From positions 1-23,106 of the forward strand of contig JBBRLA010000044.1 of the NCBI GenBank assembly GCA_038231615.1: a DNA stretch of 23,106 nucleotides, in the 5' to 3' direction. The stretch's first letter is position 1. Every line of letters starts with the position of its first letter. Both the position numbers and the translations under genes were made by a program. A model generated the notes under the pieces. That model was not told the DNA's origin. It did no database searches and was given only the letters and a program-made list of their open reading frames with translations. Source of the DNA: JBBRLA01 sp038231615. Its GTDB lineage: Bacteria > Myxococcota_A > Polyangia > Palsa-1104 > JAEUJZ01. Positions 8,219-15,736 of this stretch are shown in pieces.

Positions 8219-8230
8219 CCGGCGCGCCGG
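8219..8230. other. 12-bp perfect palindrome in a divergent promoter region
   Basis: CCGGCGCGCCGG lies between serA (starts at 8192, -) and the phosphoesterase gene (starts at 8298, +). It could be an operator, but in such GC-rich DNA it may also be chance. Confidence 0.3.
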
Positions 8231-8248
8231 TATGATTGCGTCCGTCAC

Positions 8249-8277
8249 TTGTCCACTTTGGCTTGGACGGGTATATA
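8249..8277 (+). promoter_or_regulatory. Possible sigma70-type promoter for the phosphoesterase gene
   Basis: TTGTCC (8249-8254) and TATATA (8272-8277) are separated by 17 bp. This AT-rich TATATATT stretch is exceptional in the local GC-rich DNA. The predicted transcript start would leave only a very short leader before the GGAGG at 8287, which weakens the call. Confidence 0.35.
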
Positions 8278-8297
8278 TTGCGCACCGGAGGAACCCC

Positions 8298-9596
8298 ATG
8301 AATCGCCTGCTCACCGCTTCCCTGTTCATCATCGTCCCCTGGCTTTGCGCCTGTGGCAGCCCCCTCGACGCGCCCGGCGAAAACCCCGGCGGGGACAACA
8401 CCCCCGCGGGTCACACCGCCGGCAGCTACCCCATCGATCACATCGTCGTCATCGTCAAGGAGAACCACACCTTCGACAACTTTTTCGGCTCGTTCCCCGG
8501 CGCCGAGGGCACCAAGGTGGCCCACACGTCCAAGGGCACGGTGCCCGTGGGCCGCCCGCCGCTCTTGCAGACCCGCGATCTGTGCCACGAGCACGAGTGC
8601 GCGGTGACCGCCTGGGACCACGGCGCCATGGACCACTTTGACCTGGCCGATCCGCGCAACGCCGACAACCTGCCCTACGCCCAGTACATCGAGGCCGATA
8701 TCCCCAACTACTGGTCGTATGCCCGGCACTTCACCCTGCTCGATCACTTCTTTTCGTCGATGCTGGGCCCCTCGTTCCCCGGGCACTCCTTCGCCCTGTC
8801 GGCGCAGGCCGGTTGGGCCACGGGCAACCCCACGCAGCTCGTCCCCTGGGGCTGCGATGACGCGGCGGGCACGACGGTGCCGATCCTGGACGGCGGCTCG
8901 TGTACCATCAAGCAGGTCTTCCCGTGCTTCGATTATCCGACGGTGCCTGACCTTCTGACCGGGGGGCTGACGTGGAAGTTCTACGGCTCGACGTTGCCTC
9001 CGCTGATCGGCGAGGTGTGGTCGATGTTCGACTCGGTCAAGCACGTGCGGCAGGGGCCGCAGTGGAAGGATCATGTGGTCGATCAGGCCAAGTTCGACGC
9101 CGACCTGGCCGGGGGCAAGCTGGCCAACGTGACCTACCTGATCGACCAGGGCCTCACCGCCGAGCACCCGCCCTTCAACATCTGCAACGGCGAGAACTGG
9201 ACGGTCAAAAACGTCAACAAGCTCATGAAGAGCCCCTACTGGAACCGGATGGCCATCATCATGACGTGGGACGACTTCGGCGGATGGTACGATCACGTGG
9301 CGCCGCCCAAGCAGTACGGCTGCGACGGGAACAACCCCTACGGGATGGGCTTCCGTCTGCCGGCGATTGTGGTTTCGCCCTATGCCAAGAAGGGTTATGT
9401 GATGAAAAGCGTGGCGCAGCAGGCATCGATCCCCAAGTTCATCGAGACCATCTTCGGGCTGCCCTCGCTTTCGTCGATGGACCCGGCGGCGCAGGACGGG
9501 CCCGATACCAACGATCTGACCGAGGCGTTTGACTGGAAGCAAACCCCCGCGGCGCCGCTGCTTCTGTCGCCGCGGAACTGCTTCTTGAAGCGGTAG
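8298..9596 (+). CDS. Lipoprotein phosphoesterase (phospholipase C / acid phosphatase AcpA family)
   Basis: A 432-residue exported phosphoesterase of the PF04185 type, which cleaves phosphate esters such as phospholipids or phosphomonoesters. A short signal peptide ends in a lipobox (L16-C17-A18-C19), so C19 should be lipidated. ENHTFDNFFG at 55-64 supplies the metal-binding Glu/Asn pair, GPSFPGHSF lies mid-protein, and the C-terminal metal site is WDDFGGWYDH at 324-333. ATG 8298 follows a strong GGAGG (8287-8291) at 6-nt spacing, so the longer frame from 8232 is rejected. It is divergent from serA and convergent with the TPR/HEAT gene. Whether it acts on phospholipid or on small phosphate esters cannot be decided from sequence. 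It probably acts in the periplasm or at the cell surface. Confidence 0.9.
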   Translation: MNRLLTASLFIIVPWLCACGSPLDAPGENPGGDNTPAGHTAGSYPIDHIVVIVKENHTFDNFFGSFPGAEGTKVAHTSKGTVPVGRPPLLQTRDLCHEHECAVTAWDHGAMDHFDLADPRNADNLPYAQYIEADIPNYWSYARHFTLLDHFFSSMLGPSFPGHSFALSAQAGWATGNPTQLVPWGCDDAAGTTVPILDGGSCTIKQVFPCFDYPTVPDLLTGGLTWKFYGSTLPPLIGEVWSMFDSVKHVRQGPQWKDHVVDQAKFDADLAGGKLANVTYLIDQGLTAEHPPFNICNGENWTVKNVNKLMKSPYWNRMAIIMTWDDFGGWYDHVAPPKQYGCDGNNPYGMGFRLPAIVVSPYAKKGYVMKSVAQQASIPKFIETIFGLPSLSSMDPAAQDGPDTNDLTEAFDWKQTPAAPLLLSPRNCFLKR

Positions 9597-9607
9597 TCTG
9601 TCAAGCT

Positions 9608-9650
9608 GGCAGCCCGTCGGCGCGAGCCGGCGCGGCTTGCCGGGCCTGCC
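9608..9650. terminator. Weak bidirectional hairpin between convergent genes
   Basis: GGCAGCCCG (from 9608) pairs with CGGGCCTGCC (9641-9650) with one bulge, around a GC-rich loop. It sits between the convergent stops at 9596 and 9682. There is no T tract on either side, so termination is only suggested by position. Confidence 0.3.
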
Positions 9651-9681
9651 GCAAGTCGGCGATGGCCGGCCGTTCGGATGC

Positions 9682-12600
9682 TCAGCGAGGGGTGGGGGTC
9701 GCAGGGCTGGCAGGTGCATTTGATCGAAGGCCGGGTGGAGTCATGGGTCGCATGTCTTTTGGGTCGGGGTGATTTGCGTCGTGGGTCAGGCCGGCCGCCG
9801 CCTCGCGGACGTAGCCGTCGGGGTCCCTGCGGGCGCGGGAAAGGAAGTCGGCCGAGAGCGAGGGTTCGGGCAGCGCCGCCGCCACCCGCAGGGCCGAGAG
9901 GCGCAGCCGGCGATCCGGACTATTGAGCAGGTTCTCGAGGACCTTGCCGATGGTCTTGCCCGAGCGGGCCGGGTCGCGGCGTGCCAGGAGGAACGCAGCC
10001 TCTTGCCGCAGTTCGAGGGAAGGATCGCCGAGGGCCGCCTGCGCGAGGAGCTGCGCCGCCTCGTCCCCGGTGGTCCCGACTCCCGCGGTGGCAAGCGAGC
10101 CCAGGAGCTTCAGTGCCTCGCCACGGACGCCGCGATCCGATGAAGCGGATGCGCCTGATGGAATGGATGCGCCTGATGCAGGAAAAGCGGAGGACCCGCC
10201 GGCACCGGTCGGTGCCACCAGCAGCCGCAGCGAGGGCAGGAGCCCGGCGAGCAGCGCCATGTCCGAGGTCTCCTCATCCTTTTCCTTGCTCCTTCGTTCC
10301 ACCCACCCCAAAAGGTCCCGCAGGGTACGCAAGGCGATGTCCCGGTGGCCCTTCAGCACCTCGTCGAGCACCGGGACCAGCGTCTCCTTGTCCCGGGTCC
10401 ACGCCGAAAAGAGCAGCGCCACCGGAGAGGGACCGGCCTGCGGGTCCGGCCCGCCCAGTTCGGTGACCAGGCGGCGCACGTCCAGCCCGTCCACCCCGCG
10501 CTCCGGGCGGGGCAGGGCGTCAGCCGGGCCCGCCGTCGCAGAGACCGCCGCCGCCGGGCCCGCCTTCTTTGCCATCGGCTGACCCGCGGCGCCTATCTGC
10601 TGTGGCGCGTGTGGCTCCTGCGTCCGCCCAAGTCGGGACAGGGCCGTCGCCGCTGCCTGCCGCACCGGCTCTGCCTTGAGGAACACCGCCCGCCACAGCG
10701 GCAACATCGCGCTACCATCGCCCGGCCCGGACGGGGCTGCCCCCAGCACCCCCAGGGCCCAGGCCGCCTGCCGCTGTAGCTCTTCATTGCCGTCCTTTAA
10801 CGTGTCGATCAGCAGGGACACCGCCTGCCCGTCCCGCGCCATGCCCAACGCGTGGGCGCAGGCCGCCGCCGCCAGCGGGTCACCGCCGTCCGCCGGTCGC
10901 GTCCGCCCGGTTTGCCCGGTTTGCCCGGTTTGCCCAGCTACATCAACCAGGCGCACCATCTGCGCCCGCACCCGGGGCGAAAGCGCCCCCCCGGGCCGCC
11001 CGGCGATCCGCCCCAGCCCCAGGCACGAGAGGGCCTTGCCTTCGCTGCTCGGGTCGCCGAGTCCGCGTTCCAGCGCCGCCGCCTCGGTTCGGCCCAGCTC
11101 CCGGTCGCTGCCGGCCAGCACCAGCAGTCCATAGTACGCGGCGACGCGAATCTGCTTCTCCGTCGCCTGGCTCAGCCGCGCCAGGGTGGAGCCGCTGTGG
11201 GCGTCGGAAAGTCGCGCCGCCGCCAGCAGGGCGTCGACCCGCAGGTCGATGTCGACACGCGGCGCTGGGCGGCCTGGTACCCGATCCTTGGGGTCTATCC
11301 CTGGCCCCGGCCCCGGCCCCGGCCTTGGCCCGGGCCCCTGCCCCGCCGCGGTCCGCTCGGCCCCCTCCGCCAGATGCAGGAGCGCCGGGGCCGCCGCCGG
11401 GTTGCCCAGGTCCGCAAGCAGGGCCACCGCGCTGCGCTGCTCGATTGCATCCCCATCCACCAACGCCTCGGTCAGCGGCTTGAGCCCGCTGTGCCCCAGG
11501 CGCAGGAGTTCGGCCGTCGCCGTCGCATCCCCTGCGCGCGCCAGTCCGAGGAGCGGCGCCGCGTGGCGTTCGTAGAGCAGAAGGAGAAGCTTGCGATACA
11601 CCGGCTTCTGCGGATAAGCGTAAGCCAGGGGCGACAGATCGCGCACCAGTTCGCCCAGCGTGCCCAGGTATTCGTACAGGTCGATGGCCTTCTGTCCGGC
11701 CAAAAGCACCATCTCTTCCTGCGGCGCGCGCCGGGCCACGTCTCGGTACAGGGCGGCGGCCTCGGCAAGCTGCCCCCCCCGCAGGTGCAGCCGGGCCAGG
11801 GCCAGGTGGGCGCGGAACAACCGCTCGTCCTGCTCGATGGCCCGACGGTAGGCAGCGATGGCCCGGGGCACGTCGTCCTTGCGCTCCAGAAGTTCGCCCA
11901 GGCGCAGCTCGCCCGGCGCATCCAGCGCCGCCTTCTCCGCGAAGCCCACGGCCTCTTCATCGCGATAGCTCTGCAAGGACAGTTCGGCGAGCTGGGCGTA
12001 AAGCTCCTTCTTCTGATCCGGCAAGAGCAGCACCGCCTGCTTCAGGGCGGCGATGGCCTCGGGGAGCTTGCGCTGCTGGCGATACACCGGCACCAACGCC
12101 AGCAGCACCTCGCCCTTCTTCTTGGCCTCCTTGGGCCCTTCGGGCAGCACGTCGATCAGGCCGCGCAGGATGGCTTCCGCGTCGGCGATCCGCCCGAGTT
12201 GCAGGGAGGCCTCCGCGGTCAGCAGGCACAGGGGCAGAAGCTCGGGCCCCGGCCCGGACGGGTCCTTGCGGCGCGCGGCGTCGGTGGCCCGGGACATCTG
12301 CTCAGCCAGCCGCTCCAGCCAGGCGTGAAAGGTGACGCGCAGCCGGGTATCCTTGCCGATCAACGCGGCCAGGTGCTGCCGGGCCTCGATTTGCAGCGGG
12401 CGCAGGAGCGGGAGCAGCTTCGGGTCCTTTTCCGGCAGGCTGGCGGCGAAATAGATTTGCTCCCACAGGGGCATCGCGTCCCGCGGACGGTTCATGCGCT
12501 CCATGGCGGCGGCCAGGCCGCGCTTGAGCTGAAGGTTTTGCGGTTCGGCCTTGAGCGCCTTCTGATACAATTCGATGGCCTGCCCCATCAGGTTGTGTTC

Positions 12601-14100
12601 GGCGTACACGTCGGCCAGGCGGGCCTGCGAAAGCGCCCGATCGGGATGGGTGGTCAGGAGGCGCCGCCAGGCCTCGTCGGCCTTGTCCTTCTTGCCCCGG
12701 GCCCAGTAGATCTCCCCGAGGTTGATGATGTGGCCCTCATCCTTGGGGTCGATGCGCACCAGCAGCTCGGCCTCCTTCAGGGCCAGGTCCAGCTCGCCCC
12801 AGCGCTGGTACAGGTCCGAGAGCGCCCCGTGCAAGGATGGGTCGCCGCCAAATCGCTCCGCGGCCCGGCGCAGGGTTTGCAAGGCCCGCTGCCGCTGCCC
12901 GGACAGTTCCAGGCGCTCGGCCAGCTCCAGGTAGTAGCGGGACTCCCCCGGGGCGTCGGCGCTCAGGCGCTCATATTCCTTGATGACCTCCTCGGTGGCG
13001 CCGCCCCGTTCCAGCACGGCGATGAGGCGACGGCGGACATCGATGGAGTGGGGATTTTTGCTCAATGCCGCCCGGTAGGCCAGGGTCGCCTGCTGGGTGT
13101 CGCCGCGCTCATCGTGGAGGCGCCCGAGCAGCTCCCACTCGGTGAAGCCGCGGCCGGGGGCGGGCCACTCCGAAACCAGGGCCGTGGTCAGGCTGGCCAG
13201 GTCGTCGCGGCGGCGGTGGACGGCGATGAGGTGCTCGTAGAACTCGCGGCGCAGGGAGTCGCTGCGAGGCAGCAGGGCGACGCCCTTGCGGTAGGCGGCG
13301 ATGGCCGAAAGGTCATCCTTCTGGGTCTCCAAAAGCTCGCCGATGTGCAGGGCGGTCTCGGCGCGGTCCTTGGGGGGTCCGGTCTTGCCCAGGGCGGTCT
13401 CGATGGCCCGCCATTCGGCCAGGGCCTCGGCGGGGCGGCCGGCGCGGGAAAGCGCCTCTGCCAGATCGCGGTGCAGGCCTTCAGCGTCCTTGCCCTTTTG
13501 GCCCCGCAGGAGTTCCTCCGAGGCCTTCTTCGCGGTGTCGATGTCCCCAGCGGAGAAGGCCAGGTCGGCGCTGCGGCGCAGGGTGGCGCGGCGACGGGGA
13601 TCGAAAGGGGCCATGGAGGTCAGGGCGGCCTGGAACTGGGCCTGCGCCTCCTTGACGTCGGGTCCCGCGGGGGGCGGGCGGCGGCCGGCGAGGTCGGCGA
13701 GGAGCAGGGCGACCGCGGCGGGGTCGGCATGGCGGGCCAGGGCCTCACGGTAGGCCCCGGCGGCCTGGTCCAGCTTGCCCATTTCCCGGGCGACGTGGCC
13801 GGCCACCAGGGAGTCGGCGGCGGCCCCGCTCTTCTTGGCCGCGGCGTCCACCTCGCCCTTGAGCTGGTCCAACGTGCGATGGCCGCGGTACAGGGCGCAC
13901 AGGCGCTTCAAGGTGGCGGTGTCGTCGGGGTGGGCGTGAAGCTGCCCCTTGAGCTGGGCCACCACCCGGGGATCGAAGGGCGAGCGGGTGACCTGCCAGT
14001 CGGCGGCGGCGGCAGGGGAGATCGAGCTGTTCGGGCCGGCCAGCCAAAGGACAAGCCAAAAGCTGAAGCCGACAGGAACGAAGAGGCGATGACCGTGCAT
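9682..14100 (-). CDS. Large exported TPR and HEAT-repeat protein
   Basis: A 1472-residue protein with no enzymatic domain that I recognise. An N-terminal signal peptide (hydrophobic core FSFWLVLWLAG, then SPAAAA before a likely cleavage site) directs export. Residues from about 40 to 830 are TPR-like helical pairs, with recurring 'A..YR.A....P' and 'L..A....G....A' patterns. From about 860 to 1450 they become HEAT-like repeats ('LL..L....E..R..AA..L..L'). Low-complexity linkers occur near 920-937 (GPGPRPGPGPGPG) and 1057-1066 (GQTGQTGQTG). It is probably a scaffold for an envelope-associated complex. ATG 14100 is chosen because the signal peptide starts there; the 20 residues upstream do not fit. 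The preceding PilZ gene lies 89 bp upstream in the same direction, so c-di-GMP control and this scaffold may be linked. Confidence 0.85.
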   Translation of the reverse strand: MHGHRLFVPVGFSFWLVLWLAGPNSSISPAAAADWQVTRSPFDPRVVAQLKGQLHAHPDDTATLKRLCALYRGHRTLDQLKGEVDAAAKKSGAAADSLVAGHVAREMGKLDQAAGAYREALARHADPAAVALLLADLAGRRPPPAGPDVKEAQAQFQAALTSMAPFDPRRRATLRRSADLAFSAGDIDTAKKASEELLRGQKGKDAEGLHRDLAEALSRAGRPAEALAEWRAIETALGKTGPPKDRAETALHIGELLETQKDDLSAIAAYRKGVALLPRSDSLRREFYEHLIAVHRRRDDLASLTTALVSEWPAPGRGFTEWELLGRLHDERGDTQQATLAYRAALSKNPHSIDVRRRLIAVLERGGATEEVIKEYERLSADAPGESRYYLELAERLELSGQRQRALQTLRRAAERFGGDPSLHGALSDLYQRWGELDLALKEAELLVRIDPKDEGHIINLGEIYWARGKKDKADEAWRRLLTTHPDRALSQARLADVYAEHNLMGQAIELYQKALKAEPQNLQLKRGLAAAMERMNRPRDAMPLWEQIYFAASLPEKDPKLLPLLRPLQIEARQHLAALIGKDTRLRVTFHAWLERLAEQMSRATDAARRKDPSGPGPELLPLCLLTAEASLQLGRIADAEAILRGLIDVLPEGPKEAKKKGEVLLALVPVYRQQRKLPEAIAALKQAVLLLPDQKKELYAQLAELSLQSYRDEEAVGFAEKAALDAPGELRLGELLERKDDVPRAIAAYRRAIEQDERLFRAHLALARLHLRGGQLAEAAALYRDVARRAPQEEMVLLAGQKAIDLYEYLGTLGELVRDLSPLAYAYPQKPVYRKLLLLLYERHAAPLLGLARAGDATATAELLRLGHSGLKPLTEALVDGDAIEQRSAVALLADLGNPAAAPALLHLAEGAERTAAGQGPGPRPGPGPGPGIDPKDRVPGRPAPRVDIDLRVDALLAAARLSDAHSGSTLARLSQATEKQIRVAAYYGLLVLAGSDRELGRTEAAALERGLGDPSSEGKALSCLGLGRIAGRPGGALSPRVRAQMVRLVDVAGQTGQTGQTGRTRPADGGDPLAAAACAHALGMARDGQAVSLLIDTLKDGNEELQRQAAWALGVLGAAPSGPGDGSAMLPLWRAVFLKAEPVRQAAATALSRLGRTQEPHAPQQIGAAGQPMAKKAGPAAAVSATAGPADALPRPERGVDGLDVRRLVTELGGPDPQAGPSPVALLFSAWTRDKETLVPVLDEVLKGHRDIALRTLRDLLGWVERRSKEKDEETSDMALLAGLLPSLRLLVAPTGAGGSSAFPASGASIPSGASASSDRGVRGEALKLLGSLATAGVGTTGDEAAQLLAQAALGDPSLELRQEAAFLLARRDPARSGKTIGKVLENLLNSPDRRLRLSALRVAAALPEPSLSADFLSRARRDPDGYVREAAAGLTHDANHPDPKDMRPMTPPGLRSNAPASPATPTPR

Positions 14101-14189
14101 CAGGCCCCAAGTGTAGCACTTCGGGCCACGGAGGCCCGTCCGCCGTTCAGGGCATGCCACATGCTGCCCGTGGGCACCGACCGAGAGGC

Positions 14190-14684
14190 TCAGCTATGTC
14201 CCCGCGCCTCTTCCTCGTCGTCCAGGTAGGCGAAGGTACGCACCAGCTTCAGGATCTGCTCCCGCTGCGGCACCGTCAGGTCCACGAACTGGATGCCCAT
14301 CCCGGCCTGCCGGTGCCGGTCGTTGTCGTTCCGCGGCGGGTTGATCCACGTCACCTCGCCCTCCAACTCCAGCGGTACGCCGCCCGGAGGGCTGAAGCGC
14401 AGATTCAGCCGCGTCCCCGGCGGCTCCGGCTGCGGGGTGCGCACGAAGATCCCCATCGCACTGATGTCGGAAATGTACGCGAAGAGAAAGGTATCCGTAG
14501 CACGGTAGTCCACCACCCAGTCCACCAGCACCCGTTCGTACTTGCGCCGGTCCATGCCGCTGCGCCGGTCGGTCTGCCCGGAAGGGTCGCCCAGGTCAGT
14601 CAGGCCAGGCCGGGCCGGCCGTTCCACCCGAGCGGGAATGTCCGGCGTGAGGATGCTGCGACGACGGTCATTCCCCTTCGACAT
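14190..14684 (-). CDS. PilZ-domain c-di-GMP receptor (Myxococcus paralogous type)
   Basis: A 164-residue protein with one PilZ domain (about 45-155). Both c-di-GMP-binding signatures are intact: RxxxR at R47-R51 (RKYER) and DxSxxG at D73-S75-G78 (DISAMG). The GMGIQF strand near the C-terminus is typical of the myxobacterial PilZ family (TIGR02266-like). No other output domain is present, so it should act as a small adaptor that changes partner interactions when c-di-GMP binds. The first 45 residues are basic and proline-rich and probably disordered. ATG 14684 has an AAGAG upstream. It precedes the TPR/HEAT gene, which could be its partner, and follows the glycosyltransferase/GNAT pair after a 182-bp gap. 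Confidence 0.9.
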   Translation of the reverse strand: MSKGNDRRRSILTPDIPARVERPARPGLTDLGDPSGQTDRRSGMDRRKYERVLVDWVVDYRATDTFLFAYISDISAMGIFVRTPQPEPPGTRLNLRFSPPGGVPLELEGEVTWINPPRNDNDRHRQAGMGIQFVDLTVPQREQILKLVRTFAYLDDEEEARGHS

Positions 14685-14866
14685 GCTTTACTCTTTTCAC
14701 TTCGCATTGGCGCATGTGCCCGCGCGCCGCATTCGTCATCCTGATACTCTGGTACCGCAGGGCAAGACAAGGAAAAAGGCGCGAAAATCGACGGGCAGCC
14801 CCGGGGCTTCAGGAACTCCAAAGGTTGCGCGGAGTTTGCCCTCGCGCAAAAGATCGCACACTTTGT
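14685..14866. other. Intergenic gap upstream of the PilZ gene
   Basis: A 182-bp gap between two - strand genes. The only structure seen is a short GC palindrome near 14798 (AGCCCCGGGGCT). No convincing promoter or terminator was found. Confidence 0.4.
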
Positions 14867-15736
14867 TCACGGCAAGATTCGCAGCAACTCCTGGCGCAAC
14901 GCCAGGCGGGACATGCCGCTGCCGACGAGGGCCGGGGTCATCGGGTCGCCTTCGGGGATGGCGTCGGCGTGGGTCACCCCGTAGCGCCGCAGGAGCAGCG
15001 TCACCAGGGGGGCCAGGCGGTCCACCTGCCCCCCCAGGGCCAGGAGCTGGTGCCGGTCCCGCTCGATGATCACCGCTCCCAGGATCGGATCGTGCGGTTC
15101 CACCTGGAGCATCAGCAACGCGCAGAGCTTGCTGGCCAGGCGCCGCAGCACCTCCGGCTGCTGCGAGAAGGGCCGGTCGTCGGTGGCCATGTCCGCAGGG
15201 TAAAGGAAGCTCAGCGCCTCCCCCAGTTCAACCTTGCGCACAAAGACCTGCCCTTGCGTCTGCCCCCCACCGGTGACCACGTCGGGCAACGGCAGGTCCG
15301 CCGGCTGCGCCTCCGAGGCCAGCGCCCAGCGCCCGATGCCCCGCCCGGGCTGGAAGCCCGCCGATTGCAGCGTCGCCAGAGACGCCGCGTCCGACTCGGG
15401 CACCTCGGCGGTAAAGCGGCGCACCCCGGTGGCCTCCGCGGCCACGCAGGCCGATTCGAGGATCGCATGCCCCACCCCGCGCTGCTGCGCCAGGGGGTCC
15501 ACCCCGATGGCGTCCAGGTGCGCCCGTTCGTCCACGCGCTCCACCAGGCAGGCCCCCACCAGGTCGCGGCCGATGAAGGCGCAGCGGGACAGCTTCATAT
15601 CCAAAAGACCCAGCGCCGCCCGCTCGCGCAGCCCCGACGCCGTGCGCACCGATGGCAGATAATGACCCGTGACCGCGCGGTTGATCGGCCCGATGGCCTC
15701 GCGCAGGTCGACTTCGGATAACGGCTTCAGATCCAT
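14867..15736 (-). CDS. GNAT-family N-acetyltransferase with an extra C-terminal domain
   Basis: A 289-residue protein. The N-terminal half (about 1-145) is a GNAT domain: a beta strand (AHLDAIGV) followed by the acetyl-CoA pyrophosphate-binding QQRGVGHA, then an alpha helix and the TLQSAGF segment near the domain end. The second half (about 150-289) is unlike a second GNAT motif and I do not recognise it. It is helical and Leu-rich at its end. GNAT enzymes transfer an acyl group from acyl-CoA to an amine; the acceptor here is unknown. Its ATG overlaps the stop of the upstream glycosyltransferase gene (TAATG at 15734-15738), implying translational coupling and perhaps modification of the same glycan or carrier. 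Confidence 0.8.
   Translation of the reverse strand: MDLKPLSEVDLREAIGPINRAVTGHYLPSVRTASGLRERAALGLLDMKLSRCAFIGRDLVGACLVERVDERAHLDAIGVDPLAQQRGVGHAILESACVAAEATGVRRFTAEVPESDAASLATLQSAGFQPGRGIGRWALASEAQPADLPLPDVVTGGGQTQGQVFVRKVELGEALSFLYPADMATDDRPFSQQPEVLRRLASKLCALLMLQVEPHDPILGAVIIERDRHQLLALGGQVDRLAPLVTLLLRRYGVTHADAIPEGDPMTPALVGSGMSRLALRQELLRILP

Noticed and set aside
8193..9719. 509-codon upstream extension of serA
   Set aside because: The extension is antisense to the phosphoesterase lipoprotein gene and has no SerA-like content; the enzyme is complete from 8192.
10852..14229. Open frame of 1125 codons on the + strand
   Set aside because: It lies antisense to the TPR/HEAT gene. Its composition (Gln, Gly, Arg, His-rich, no domain) is that of a GC-driven shadow, while the - strand frame has a signal peptide and regular repeats.
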